Both the position numbers and the translations under genes were made by a program. Shown piece after piece: positions 10,926 through 22,582 of a stretch of DNA of 64,000 bases. The notes beneath the pieces were generated by a model. The model was not told where the DNA came from. It saw only the letters and a list, made by a program, of their open reading frames with translations, and made no database searches. The DNA comes from Opisthorchis felineus (taxonomy: Eukaryota; Platyhelminthes; Trematoda; Opisthorchiida; Opisthorchiidae), in assembly GCA_004794785.1 (NCBI GenBank), contig SJOL01005677.1:79117-143116 (forward strand), read 5' to 3'. Numbering within the stretch: the first letter of the stretch is position 1; every line of letters starts with the position of its first letter.

Positions 10926-11870
10926 ACGTGATGTCAGTCACCAGAAAACCAAACCGAGGTAGAAGGCATACTGTGTTTGAGATGGCAGTTGCGCTGAAAA
11001 ACCCCATTCTTATTTCCGAAATCACGGCGCACTATGTCGTTGGGCCAGTCGATGCTTGGCCGATAATTTTGCTGTCCCGGTTCAGTTGGATGAGGCGGTG
11101 ACGTTCAGCACTGAGCTCCTGTAAGGTTATCTTCGGTTTTTGTTCAAGCTGCTGCAATAGTCATTTCCGAATATTTGCATGGCGAGAGGACTGGATGCCC
11201 GATATAAATATGAGGCAGTTGAGTCGATTTTCGTCTATATCGCTGAGCTTGAAGCGCTCGCGTCCTCGATTGACGAGTGTCATAAAACCGACAAAGTTAG
11301 CATCCTTCATGACCAATTTAAGGCACTGGTATCGGGTGTTGCACAAGGACGCGTAGTTTCTAAGGATTTTTCGTGAGGGTCCGGATACAGTGTTTTTGAA
11401 GCTGAGATCACTGGGTTGTTTAGGATGTATGTAATTTGTGTATCGGTTATGGTCACCTGCTCCAAGTTTCCGTACATTCCGCGGGTCAGCTTGCTTGGTA
11501 AAATCAATTCTGAATATACTCCAGACCTTTTGTACCCAGAGTCAAAGTTTCGATCTGCATCCGCACCAATAGTGAATTCTGAAATAGAACTAGCAATAGA
11601 GTCTGCACATGAAACTGATGGTTGACTTATGATGCCTCATGGCGTCTGGACGCCTAGATATTTGGTCAGCGCTTCCATCAGTTTCAGCCGCACGTGCTTA
11701 AATTGCTTTTGCTGCTGCAGTTGCGCGTGCTCAATCTGCTTTTGCTGGTGGTCCGAAATCACCTGAATTTCATCCGCCGGGTTTGGCATCGTGGGTGACT
11801 TATCGCCAGTATGATGACCGTGGCAGGATGGTGATTCAGGAGGCTGATGGAACTTTTTTTATCTTAGTAA
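10926..11870 (-). pseudogene. Mag-like gypsy gag relic
   Basis: Capsid-type gag of the same minus-strand gypsy element. Readable pieces in several frames are a Q-rich helix start (HAQLQQQKQFKHVRLKLMEAL, about 11740-11670), SIASSISEF (about 11590), NTRYQCLKLVMKD, SDIDENRLNCLIFISGIQSS (11230-11170) and LLQQLEQKPKITLQELSAE (11160-11100). These follow the order seen in Mag-type Gag proteins. Frameshifts separate them, and I could not locate a flanking LTR. Confidence 0.65.
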
Positions 11871-12935
11871 GAAGGTATCTAAGTACCTGAGTGGGAACTC
11901 CCAAGGTAGTAGACCAAGGAGGCCGGATGAAAGAAATCTCTATTGCGGATTAACCCATGGAAGAGAAAGCAAGGTGGCTCGGTTGGCTGAAATTGAATAT
12001 TGATGTGTCATTTAAATCTTACAAATGGCCATCTTCTTCCTTAGGACCTGGCTTTTCTTACAAATTTCTCCTCTTCCTGAACAGTACATGGCTTGGTTTT
12101 TAACGGATACGTCTCTCGATCTTCAGTGAAACTTCAAATCAGAAGACCAAAGAGCACCTTCGATGCCACGGCTACCAAATTAATGCCACGTTGATTTTCA
12201 CGCGGCACCAGTGTTCCCGGCTCCACTCCAATCTGAAAGAGTACGGACGTTGAAAGCGCCCATGTAGAAGAAATCTCGTGGATTTAGCAAGGTGCTATTT
12301 TGTTAATTAGTAATAGGCAGCGGGGTGCATAAGGCCAACCTCTCAGATAACTGACGTTAAAATGGCCCAGTGAGGAATGTATATATTGTGAGTAAGGGTT
12401 GAGTGGGGACTTAGGCGGACAACAAATTGTGCGAGCAAATAATACTTCCCGGTTTCCTGGGCCGAAGGGTGGGATTTTGTTGATGTTCCCCACTTCGAGC
12501 CTTTGACACAAAATTCTTGCCCCCGGGGCAACGATTGTTAGGGTTTTTGATTTGGGCAGAGGACATTAAGATTTTACCCCAAGACAGCCGCGTAGCGCGA
12601 TTACTTGCAGTGCGGTGTCTAGCTGCTATTATTCTGGCCGATTGCCTCTGGCCTTCCTGATATGGGCGTATCTTGTAAAACTGAGTTTCCGCAAGTGTAG
12701 CCCTCGGGTCCTCTGCAGCACTCAAGTCCGACCACCCCGCCAAGATGGCTGTTTTAGGTCGGATACGAATCAGCACGGCTCTGCGAGCCTCGGGTCGTGT
12801 TTGCTAATTGGAGACACCCCTGTCGTCGAAGCGGTATACCCACACTCAAGGAACGTGTGTGTCAGGCTACAGTACTGGCCGTTTTGTTATAAGAATTTGA
12901 GATCTGGCCTGTTCGAGCGGCGGAACTGAGAGGTC
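11871..12935. other. Unassigned; may include the gypsy 5' flank
   Basis: This stretch should contain the leader and 5' LTR of the Mag-like element, but no second LTR copy is visible to define it. Overlapping frames at 12411-12776 (minus, 121 codons) and 12615-12929 (plus, 104 codons) lack motifs and are antisense to each other, so at most one could be real. Confidence 0.3.
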
Positions 12936-12939
12936 TTTA

Positions 12940-13520
12940 GGTTTTCAACAGCCGTGTCTCAAAACCACAGCTCGTGTGGGTTGGTGTCGGGCGGTCTGTG
13001 ACGAGGCGATTAAAAGGCGATTGTTCGATTTTGCAAACGATAACTTCATTGAAGAATGTGTCTAGCACCACAAGCCGCGTGGTTAGACCATGTATTGCGT
13101 ATGCCGAGTCATTGTTAGACGAAGAGTGTGTCGTTTTTCAGCCCCACTTCGGAGTGGCGGAATCAGAGAAGAGGTCAACTTTTGACCTGGCAGAGCGGTA
13201 TAAAATTGATCGTGAAATGTCTCACTGCTGTCGGCGCGACTCGCCTACCAGGACGTAAAATTCATAGATCATACTGCGCCTGGTTAGAGACGCTGCAATA
13301 TATGGCTGGTAATCAATGTAAGTGATTTACATGTTGTCAGTTTCTATCCAGATTGCCTAACTTAGTGTCTAGGGGAGTAGGCATCTGGAATGATTTTGGT
13401 AGCCCGGCACTAGGTCCCTTTCTCTTCCTGTTTTATTCTTTTCTTTACATTGTCTTTCAAATAAATCATGGTTGTGCGGTAGCAAATCATCAGTCTTAAA
13501 CGCTGATGTCATTCTCCTGT
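12940..13520 (+). pseudogene. RTE-like LINE copy C (RT C-terminus and 3' UTR)
   Basis: Plus-strand C-terminal RTE fragment. VGWCRAV-like, RRLFDF-like and FSPTSEWRNQRRGQLLTWQ pieces lead to [16 protein letters not shown] at 13279-13325, then the same 3' UTR as copies A and B read in the opposite direction (GGTCCCTTTCTCTTCCTG, then GTAGCAAATCATCAGTC). Frame changes are frequent. No clear GAT tail remains. Confidence 0.75.
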
Positions 13521-13694
13521 TGTTTATGGTGATATGCGGCTGTTGTATCACTGAACGGAAGTTGAAATTTGGTCGCTGCATCGTCTACACGGCTGAAATA
13601 TCACTTGATTCTGACGGGTCAGGGTATTGCGTGCCACCGTATGACAACGAAAGATCAGTCACACCAGAAGCCTTGTTTCGACAGGAGTAAAACT

Positions 13695-13870
13695 AAATCC
13701 TCCGTGATTGAATGCGTGTATCCTTCTTGAAAATGGACGCTATTACCGACTCGTCCCAGTTGTTTGGGCCATTCCTTCTCTCCCAGATAGATGCAGTTAG
13801 GTTGGGCAAGTATTGGCTGAGGAATTCACAGCCATCCTTGAATATAGCAGGTGGAATTTCGCCAGGACTA
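13695..13870 (-). pseudogene. RTE-like LINE RT fragment
   Basis: A short minus-strand open stretch reads GEIPPAIFKDGCEFLSQYL and then ASIWERRNGPNNWDESVIASIFKK. This is the RT finger region of RTE elements (compare SQRLCDLFASIWEKE in copy A). It is only about 58 codons long and both ends are lost. Confidence 0.75.
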
Positions 13871-13890
13871 GCAGCACGATGACGCTTGAC

Positions 13891-13953
13891 GTGCGTTTTC
13901 GTGAACTCCTCCCAAGGAACTTTAAGACCCGACCCGGCTCCAGCAGCAACACT
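13891..13953 (+). repeat. Partial copy of repeat R
   Basis: About 60 bp matching 14408-14467 (landmarks TCCTCCCAAGGAAC, GACCCGACCC and CCAGCAGCAACAC), only about 0.5 kb upstream. It is either a local partial duplication or a third truncated copy. Confidence 0.65.
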
Positions 13954-14299
13954 ACTTCGACCGGCGGTAATAAGTGCTACGGATGTCCTGTTTGGCCATT
14001 ATCCACTCCACTCGATCTGTGCATTACATCTGATGGGATCCCCGACCGGAAAAAAAACAAATACTACCTGCGATATTACACTGGTCTTGCTCTCCCTGCG
14101 GAATCCCTGGAAAACCCACAACATCCCGCTGCTCACAAAACCGCGCATCCCAGCCATGACGTCCGTCACGGGGCTGTCCAGAAACTGAAGCATCTCAGTG
14201 CAGTGACTGCACGTCACTGTCATACCCAGTTTGATAGCCTACCCGCAACTGCTCACTCCTTACTTTGACTGCGCCCGCTCGCCCACTCGTTCCCTTACC

Positions 14300-15062
14300 T
14301 ACATCCACAATCAAATTTGCCACCGGGAGGCGTTCATTCCAATTTGCTGAACCTTCCATTGGATCTGAACATATCGGTGTCTTTTACTTTGCACCCCTCA
14401 CCAAGTCAGTTCGCGTTCCTCCTCCCAAGGAACGTTTAGACCCGACCCCGCTCCAGCAGCAACACCAGTGAGTCTCTCCAGTTTCACTGCACACGGTGAT
14501 TCTGAGTTTCCTACTGCCATTTATCCGTGCCGCATATCCCCCCACTTACGCTTTTCGTGACTCTGGCCATACGCCCAACAGCCCAAGGCTACGATGCCTC
14601 AGTAACGGTTTTAGGCTTTAGTTCAAATCAGCCGGCCAGATCGTGCCAGTTCTGCTGCCTCTCCTGATCCGTTATTCTGGTTCCACTTTTCCTGCAGATT
14701 GAAGTTTTTCTTTTATTATTTTTATCACGTACCAGGCAGGAATCCTCTTGCTATGCCCTCCCTCGTATTGTTTTTGCCCGCCACTTTCAAATCTTAATGA
14801 TCGTACCTTGTCTCGTCTGATATGTTCCCCATGAGAAGGAAAGAGCCTGTGTAATTTTGGTTCCCCACCCATGCCGCCTCAGGCGTGACCAAGTCTATTT
14901 CGGATAATGCCCACTCTTTATGTCGCCTTCCCTATTCCACGGAATTCCCAGTACCCACAAACCCCACCAGTCATGCTCTTATTCTGACTGTAAATTTATG
15001 ATGATGCCTGAAGGTATGCTACCCACTAGTTGGGAATAAACATTATTATTATTGTTATTACA
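14300..15062 (+). repeat. Unclassified interspersed repeat R, copy 2
   Basis: Full-length counterpart of 9873-10630 in the same orientation, ending in ATTATTATTATTGTTATTA. Comparing the two copies gives the element ends. The conserved minus-strand reading (for example AVKLERLTGVA here against TVKLQRLTGIA in copy 1) hints at a coding or structural constraint, but I do not recognise it. Confidence 0.65.
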
Positions 15063-15357
15063 CCTACTTGGACATTTCTGGTGCTGGGGAGGGTTCCATA
15101 TTCACAGAAAAACTTTATGTTGAAGGTCAGCAGTCCGAAGTCTAGGTAGCCGGTGGCCAACTGAATTGCCGTTCAAAGTTCTGTGTCTAGCGGTCCAAAC
15201 GTTCTCCCTTGCTGAAGATCAGAAACCATCCTTGTCCCCTATATTTTCGTTGACAAGATGCTTCCGAGGTCTAGTCGAACGGATTAAGTGGAACGGCTTG
15301 TGGAGGTTCCCAGTACTGTTTGCTTCTTCCAATTTTTTTTCCTTTCGGGTTGTTGTT

Positions 15358-15537
15358 TATCTGTAGCACCGTTTAGGTGCTCAGCTGCCGTGCCACCCAA
15401 AGGAAGCACGATGGTTGGGATACTGCCATGTTACCCAAGCCTAGACGTGAGCAGTCGAGGTGCCGGAATTGCGCAAGAAACACGGAACTTCTGGTCAGTA
15501 ATTTCGCGCCTTGAACACTCAGCCACCTAGGCCGTGG
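15358..15537 (-). mobile_element. tRNA-derived SINE, copy 4 (diverged)
   Basis: Minus-strand member. On the plus strand it reads CTGTAGCACCGTTTAGGTGC, then GGAAGCACGATGGTTGGGATACTG, and ends near the degraded tRNA-like head GGCTGAGTGTTCAAGGCGCG (read minus). The A- and B-boxes are mutated, so it is an old copy. Confidence 0.8.
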
Positions 15538-15639
15538 AGGTCATCGGGATTCAATTGTTCAGTTCTGTCCTCGGCGTTGCAACGGAGTGCACACCTCAAG
15601 GAACCATGAATCTAGGTACTAAACTTACGTCTGGAGAGA

Positions 15640-16280
15640 GATTACCGGACTAAGTCTATGTGAACGACATTGTTCTGCTGCCTGACAGTTATCTGCCGAT
15701 GTAAAGCACTGAAGGTGATCACAAACGCTTTGCACTTTCAAAGTGTACGCAATTATTATCCCGTTGTGCTTCATTGCAACTTCCGACCGGAGAGCTTGAG
15801 ACTGCTGATCAGGTACAGTATCTTGATTGCTGCATTAGCCGCAATCCCCCTACAATAGATGAAGGCAATATGCGGATAATCAAGGCTGGAGCATCCTTTG
15901 CCAGTTTGCCTCATTTACGGGGCTAGCACCCAATTTCGCTGGAGCTAAAAGGCCGTGCATGGAACGCAACTGTAGCAGCAATCGCACACCATGCGTCTGA
16001 GGCTTGTCCTCTCCGGTCCGAAGATGTTAGGAGTGTCCGTAAATTTCATCAACACTGTCTCCGTAGAATAGCAGTAGTTAGCTGGCTGTGTAGAGTACGT
16101 AAATATCTGTTGCGTAAACGGCTATTTGGTTCAATTCAGTTCAGTGGACCATCCAAAAACGAATTACCAATGGGGCGCTGGTTCCAACTGTTTCTATAAG
16201 TTTCCATCAGTTTCAGTTACCGGAAAATAGTGGAATATGGGAGGTATAACAAAGCACTGGAGGTGATTGATCAGTTAGCT
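15640..16280 (+). pseudogene. RTE-like LINE copy I (palm to C-terminus)
   Basis: Plus-strand RT relic. The catalytic region reads VYVNDIVLLPDS at 15654-15689, with the YADD position (15657-15668) changed to YVND. It continues with VQYLDCCISRN, FASLPHL, ISLELKGRAWNATV, CPLRSEDVR and FHQHCLRRIAVVSW (about 16036-16085). The order and spacing match RTE RT C-termini. It seems to belong to a different RTE subfamily from copies A and B (the segment KGRAWNATV differs from KGLVYQATV). Similarity fades after about 16130. Confidence 0.8.
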
Positions 16281-16585
16281 TCTATTGTATATCAATTTGG
16301 GGGGACGCTTGGTAGCTACGCGCCGAAGGCAATATCATAGATGCATGAGCTCGACTGACTGCGTGAATGAGCCATGTCGATAACCATCTACGGATTAAGT
16401 CCCGGGGTTCCAATCCAGGGAGGCGAAAGCTGCCAACCCGACTCGGTTCACTGTTTGGCGTTTTCATGCTTTGTCGCCAGTTTACAGACTCTCCTCCTCT
16501 CGATCGCTTCCATCCACCACAAGGCTAGTCAAAAGGAGCTCGAAACAGGTGAGCCCCGGATATTTGACGTATATGTCTTAACCAG
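16281..16585. other. Unassigned sequence
   Basis: No recognised gene. A minus-strand frame at 16282-16467 contains RLPGLEPRD, a string often seen in translated tRNA-derived or LINE repeats, so I suspect repeat debris. Confidence 0.3.
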
Positions 16586-16589
16586 GGTA

Positions 16590-18930
16590 ACCTATGAAGA
16601 GTGAGCGGTTCGTGGATTGTGGTAAAGTTATTTCTCCCTAAAGCCATCCGAGGTGCTCTGCAATGCTAGGCCGATGGTCACGCTAGACCCAGCCAATGCT
16701 TTCAAGACACCCACGTTTCCGCACTGCCGGATTTTGTGCATCCTTTGCACGTAGAGTCCACGTTTTTGATCCTTTAACTATAATGGATTACACCATTGCA
16801 GTGCATACTCTGTCCTTGACAAACAAACGACGTCATGTCAGCGCAATAAGTGTCGGTGGTTGGCAAAAGCCACCCCAACCTTTTTAGCCAGTCCACCGAA
16901 ACTCATACTGCTGCTCAGGTAAGTCGATTCACTGATCTGCAAGTATGGCTATGTTTGATACCACCCAGCCTTGTAGCAGCACTTTACACCTTGCAGCTGT
17001 GAAGCGCATACCGAGCCATTTTTAAAATGACGTGCACATATGAAAGATCTGAACCAAAGAGAGCAATATAGTTGACGTGCTCACTGTCTGTAAGCAAGCC
17101 CCCTGGAAAGCGCTCCGATCCCCGACGAATCAGAAACAGGCAGAGAGGTTCCTAGTCAATGACAAAGTTGAAGGGTGATGGCGAAGGAGTTCAGCTTTGT
17201 CATACATTTCTAGGTGCTGTGAGTTCAGGCAAAAGCTTGCTGTATACCCGTACACGCCCAAAGAATTTCGCGTACAGTGCCATTATAATGGATATGAATT
17301 TAAAAGGGACACCTTTGGCTGTCGAACACCACTAGGCGCCCTGACGACCAACACAATCAAAGGCAGGTTTCACGTGAAAACGACTGACAGGGAGCGTCTG
17401 AAAGTGACGCTCTCCATGAAGGTGCGCAAAATAGTGCCAGTTTGGTGCCGCGATGCTGGACTCTGCGGCACCCTTTTGAAAATTGGTATTATGGTCGAGG
17501 GGCTTCATTTTAATGGTAATTTGGTTTCGTTTAGGATCCTCCGTAGTAGGATCGTCAGACTATTTGCCACGGCTTTCCTGAAATGTGCGATTTGCACGAC
17601 ACCCGGGCCATGTGCCTTGTTGCCTTGGACGGGTAATTTTTCTCTCTGGACTCCTGATGCTGACCATCGACTGGTGTCAATTTTACATTCAGGTCCGTTG
17701 GGTTCTTCTAGAGGGGCCTATAGAGGTCATTTGAGCAGCTCTTTAAAGTATTCAGCTCGTCGCTTAAAGGGATGACTGCGAAAGAATTACCGATCCATCT
17801 ACTTCATGAACTGAATCCCTAACAACCGTCTTTTAGCCAGTTGGTTAAATCAAATGAAGCATGGCCTTAATCCTGTCCTGGGCTTTTCCAGTCTACTACC
17901 GTTGTCTTCTTTCAGGCTCATGGCTATCCGTGCGTGCGTCGTCATAGTCGCTACTTGCTGGGATGACCATTCTGACAGAAATAAGACCTACTGGTCTTGA
18001 CTACATCCAGTGTTCATTTGGTCGAGAGGACAGACAGTTCTTAATGCTGAGAGCCTCACTTCTTCCAATTCTCCATTCAACCTCGAAGCAATCTCTATCA
18101 CCAACGTAGCTGTTCCCAGTAACATTCCAGTTAGATCAGCTTGGCACTGCTAAGCCACTGAAACTCGTCGAAGTTGCTGAATAGAACTGCCTTATTTCGG
18201 CAACCGTGATGCCAACGGAGAGTCAAGTGATATCCAGGCCCACAACATGGCATAAAGTCAAGTTGCGCACTCCATAAAGAACGGCACTATCCGACTGAGG
18301 CTCCCCACCAGTAGCTGATCGAAACATGGTTTAACCGAGTTCAAGACCAGCTTGCAGCTGACATCCAAATTATTCGGTGCGAGCGCTAGTTCAGAAATTT
18401 TGCAGGGGTCAGGAACAGATGGTGTTCAGCACACAAATTGATAGGTCATTTCTTATTCCTACGCTGAACATCGACTCCAAATCTACCTTCTAACTGAGCT
18501 TTTTCTGAACTTGGCCAACCGCCTTGGACGCTCACATCACCTGCCAGGATGAAAATATACGTTTTTCTTGCTGACCGAGGCAGTCGTGACAGATCTCGAT
18601 AAAACCCGTCCTTATCAGATTCTGAACTGCAGGAGTACGCTGGCATGAATGATTAACACAGCCTATCGCATCGACTTGCATTGTTCTTAATTGCGCCGGA
18701 CAACCGCACAATGCAAAGGTGACTCTTCACTGAGATCCAGTCCAGCTAATCGCTTTCAGTGCAACTCCCACACGATAGATACCACGAGACACTGCGTAAG
18801 GAAAACCAGACACCCAAAGAGTGAAACGTGAACCATCTGGATCCGACCGAAGTAGGGCCGTGTATGCGTATTTTGGAGACATAACATGCAACAACAGAAA
18901 GGTAAAGCACGGTTTCAGAAAAAGAGGCCT
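16590..18930 (-). pseudogene. RTE-like LINE copy G, nearly full-length endonuclease-RT relic
   Basis: Minus-strand pieces follow RTE order over 2.3 kb. Apurinic-type endonuclease: SDPDGSRFTLWVSG and YRVGVALKAISW (18850-18740), then AYSCSSESDKDGFYRDLSRL and ILAGDVSVQ (18640-18520), the equivalents of YAPTDCSSD and VVAGDMNAQ. Linker: RRAEYFKELLKWPL (about 17765-17720). RT: AVANSLTILLRR, STIIPIFKR (about 17500), the LVVFDSQ region (about 17335), NFVIDWEP (17170-17145). C-terminus: KDRVCTAMV and KTWTLRAKDAQ (about 16830-16740). It is riddled with stops and frameshifts. The endonuclease motif has Asp-Val in place of Asp-Met-Asn. It may extend upstream to about 19090. A 192-codon plus-strand frame at 17197-17775 is only its antisense. 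Confidence 0.75.
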
Positions 18931-20200
18931 GTCACCCAGTGTGACCAAGGGTACGATCATTAAGGTTGTAGCATGGATCCGATCTTTTGAGCTTAGTGAG
19001 GGATTATTTTTGTTTATTTTGCTGGGCGGTAGTCCAGGCGCAGAACAGTGGTTACGAGACTGGCAGATGGATTGACCGCAGTGCAACTATCGATGGATGA
19101 GGAGGGCCTGTGAATGAAAGTTAATGAACGGAGGGCTGAACAGCGAATGATACTTCATGGCTATCGCCTATCCTTGTGCGCTGGGCATCTTTCAGGCTAG
19201 GTGCTCATGGACCTTGGTCAATCCGGCTGGTGGCGCCTTGCTTTTACATGATGCTCAGGTGTGTTCACTGTAATAATGTCGATCGGTGCAGGCAGCTTAT
19301 TCTAGACAGTTTTTCTCAAACGCATAGGACTTTTTCACTGAGTGCTCTCCTTCCCTTTTCTTTCCATAGTTCACTAGAGCTTTCTTCCATTAAGGTTATG
19401 TAACAAGCAAATACCAGTATGAATTATTGATGTAATGCTGCCGGTGCCGGTGATGATTCAAGTTCACTTTAGAATCACGCTGAGGCTAGGATCTGCATCA
19501 AAATGAAGGGGAACGACTAAGGTGTCCTGTTAATGCACGAAGTTGCGTCAGTCGAATGAATTCAGCCCTAATGTGATAGTCAGGGAGTCCGAGTGGGTTC
19601 ATTTGTGAGGAAAATGTTCCAAGGAGCCTTTAAAGCTGTGTGTATAGCATTATTCCTCACGGCCTTCTTGATTATATATACTTTGCCTGCGGTTCTGTAA
19701 AAAACGGCAAACAATGTGCAAAACATGAACAAACTAACAGTGTGGGCGATTTCACTGGAGCTCCTTTCGTGTTTTAGAGATCTTAGGGCACTTCCATGAC
19801 GCAGCAAACAAGGGACCATGCTCACCGGATTTGTTGGTCGGGCGTTTGATGGCATCCACCCAACCAAGAGAGCAGGAGAGTCTGGGGCGAACAAAACCCT
19901 TCGAATGTCCGCAGTCGAGCGTTCTGTGGGCCGCCAAAATTTGCTTTTAAGCATTTACCGGGCAAGCTTCCAACAACTTCCAGACTGACCGTCAAAGCTG
20001 AATCCAGGAACCGAGCCGGTAGCAATAGTTTTTGAACGAGAATTAAATCTAGCGCTTCCGTATCACTCACTGAAACTGCAAACCACTGTTTTCGTAAGCC
20101 TCGGTTAAGCTTCTTCAAACTGCTTCTAGTGATTTTGTGTACTCGTTTGGAAGGGCTGTATTTAATCATCTTAGTATCACGGTGTAACAAGGATTTATTT
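18931..20200. other. Unassigned sequence
   Basis: No repeat or gene recognised. Minus-strand frames at 19580-19954 and 19822-20190 (about 120 codons each) overlap each other and lack motifs. Confidence 0.3.
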
Positions 20201-20202
20201 AA

Positions 20203-20390
20203 ATATATTGTTCGGCTGTGTCACTCTTTCCGATCATAGCTGCCATACAACTCGGAGGACGCACGAAGGCTGAAACATCCAGGTTGCCTAATTTTAGACT
20301 GAAGCGATCAGGAAGCCGGGGTTGGTTCGAAGTCGGACCTTTTGTTTAGTAATATGGCGCCTTAAACGCCGAGTTACCTCGATGTCGGAG
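20203..20390 (-). mobile_element. tRNA-derived SINE, copy 5 (highly diverged)
   Basis: The plus strand shows GTTCGGCTGTGTCAC, then ATAGCTGCCATACAAC, GGACGCACGAAGGCTG, CCAGGTTGCC and GGTTGGTTCGAA. These are in the same order as the other minus-strand SINE copies but with many substitutions and small deletions. It is probably the oldest copy here. Confidence 0.75.
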
Positions 20391-22370
20391 AAACCACCAC
20401 ACTGTTTATGCAACCCGTCAGGCGGAGTGGAGTAGCGTCATTGGGTGAGAGTTGAGAAATGCAGCATGGTGTTTTACCCACGGGTGAATTTTAACGAATT
20501 AAAGAGAATGGTTTTTGCAAGTGTGTGGATGACGCTGAAAAAACGTCGCAATAAGAGAAAACCGGCGGTGAAGAAACTATTCCAAACTGTCAAGACCACC
20601 GTACCAGAATGACAGTTTTAGGTGACTGTCTGGAGCTGACGTGTTTCTGAATGTAAAAACAAGAAAAGCATCCGGGCAGTCGGTGTTAATTAACGGGAGA
20701 CAAATAAATAGCAAGAAGTTTGGCTTCGTAAATTACGCTATGCAAAACACGAGCAACTTATCACTTCGTCTCCATAGTTGTTCTAACACATTTCAGCCTC
20801 ATTTTGGCCATGAAGTTCAGGCTTGATCCGCGTATGCTATACATATTTTCAGAAAATGGGGAGAATGGACTTGTCAAGGGTTTGAAACGTTCTTCTAAGA
20901 CACAATCTGCTACTGGCGGTTCTGCTGCAAAAATGACTAAATTTGGCTACCCAAGTCGTAGACGGACACAACGATATTGGTCGGTAGGCCATTGATGAAA
21001 CTCCACAGTTATTTGAAACTCGATCGGAAGTGACACCGTTTCATTGGATGACCAGGTTTTGATGTTGGAGAGTGCCTGGTATCTACCTCAAGAGGGCTAG
21101 ATGTGTCCTGTTCTGATGCAAGTTCCGAAGTAATGCTCCATCGCCAAACGTATCAAAAGCTCTAGAGAAGCACAAGTGGTTAAGATAAACTCAAAAACCG
21201 TCGTCGTAACTCGGCGACAATTTTGTTGACATTTTTGCACGAAGATTGTCTATTCCGGGGGCTTTAAAATGCCTGAGTTCTCACACTGGCTTTTGCAGCA
21301 TGGATTTGTGCAGCCGGCTGATCTTGTATACTCAGTTGGAACACTGTTAGATCCGTCCCGGTTAGGGATAGTAGCGTAATGAGTTCTGAGGACGCTGACA
21401 ATCTCTGATTGAGTGTACGCAAGTGTTGCCATTTTTGCGTTCTTACTTCGAGGAACCGCTGAAGTTTCTGGCTGTCTTGAGCTTGGTTTTCGACCTAAAT
21501 TCTGTCAACGTATGCATTAGACCGACAAATTGTGTCCAGGTTGCACTTGGACCAGAGCATTCAAACATCGTCCACTGGTCCCAAATGTAACTGTTCGGGA
21601 GGACGGATGCAAAATATTTCTTAGGCGAGGCCACAAAAGTAAACGCAAGAAAAACGTGGCCAATATGTCCCAGCAGTGGAAGAATATTGATATCTTTAGA
21701 CGTAAGTTCTTTACTATTGAGTTCAAAGTAATATTTGATGTCCCAAATCTATTCCGTTTGTTGGCAATTACACAAGGGCACTGAGTCAACCAGTTAGCAA
21801 AGCTCCAATGTACACACGAGATTGTGGATGGTTTTGCACTGAAATCATCTACTACGAGAATACAAGAACGATGTTTGGAATATTCTGCAGGCGTTCTATA
21901 TCTGCGTTCTATCTCGATGTTGGATGTCTGCAAAGGACTGACCGTTTTTAAGCCTTAGACGACACAGGAGCGTATCCGTACAGGAGAATGAGCCATCCCG
22001 GGCATTTGTGGTTCATTTCGCAGGTTGCCCATCGTGACAGGCGGTTTCTCCGTGAAAGTTATTATGGCAAGAAACACTTGACGGCCAAGGAGTTCCGGGA
22101 GTGAGCCCGACTCGAAAGCCTTTATTGTACGGATTGTCCAAAAGAAGTTATCGAGGCTGTGGTAGCTTGCTTAGTAGGGCTTGAGCGCTTTGCAAAGGCA
22201 TAATGTAACCCACTACAGAAAGCAGCAAGTACGTTTTACCAAATTATAAAAACTACCAATCAACACTAGACTCACAACAGAGTTTTTTCGCCCCCACTGT
22301 GTGAGATTTGCTTGTTTGTGTTCAGGGAATGATTGGCATCACCAAATGTCAGGATATACCTTGTTCACAA
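20391..22370. other. Unassigned sequence
   Basis: About 2 kb with no recognised feature. Open frames of up to 138 codons (21517-21933, minus) show no domain that I can identify. Confidence 0.3.
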
Positions 22371-22388
22371 TTAGAATGAGATATGTTG

Positions 22389-22573
22389 GACTCAAGATAT
22401 CTCAGTGGATAAGGTGCCAGCTTACGGACCGGAAGGTCCATGGTTCGAACCCTACCACAACCTCTTGACTGCACCTGTCCATGCTTGGGTAAACTGGCAG
22501 TATTTCGACCCTCATGCTTCCTTCTATCAGCATGGCAGCTAGGCTCTAAAAATGCGCCACAGCTGAACGGTAC
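22389..22573 (+). mobile_element. tRNA-derived SINE, copy 6
   Basis: Plus-strand copy. Head ATCTCAGTGGATAAGGTGC, B-box GGTTCGAACCC, then CTTGGGTAAACTGGCAGTAT, CATGCTTCCTTCT and the end CGCCACAGCTGAACGG. The hairpin region is altered (CTCTAAAAATGCGCC). Flanking GATATGTTG (22380-22388) and GATATGTCG (22574-22582) match at 8 of 9 positions and look like the target duplication. Confidence 0.82.
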
Positions 22574-22582
22574 GATATGTCG

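Noticed and set aside
12411..12929. Overlapping frames of 121 (minus) and 104 (plus) codons
   Set aside because: Mutually antisense, no known domain, located amid transposon debris.
13813..14268. 151-codon plus-strand frame as a gene
   Set aside because: It runs across an antisense RTE RT fragment (13695-13870) and a partial copy of repeat R, so it is a composite of repeats.
17197..17775. 192-codon open frame on the plus strand, among the longest in the window
   Set aside because: The minus strand of the same interval reads as RTE RT pieces in correct order and continuous with endonuclease and C-terminal pieces on both sides, so this frame is an antisense by-product.
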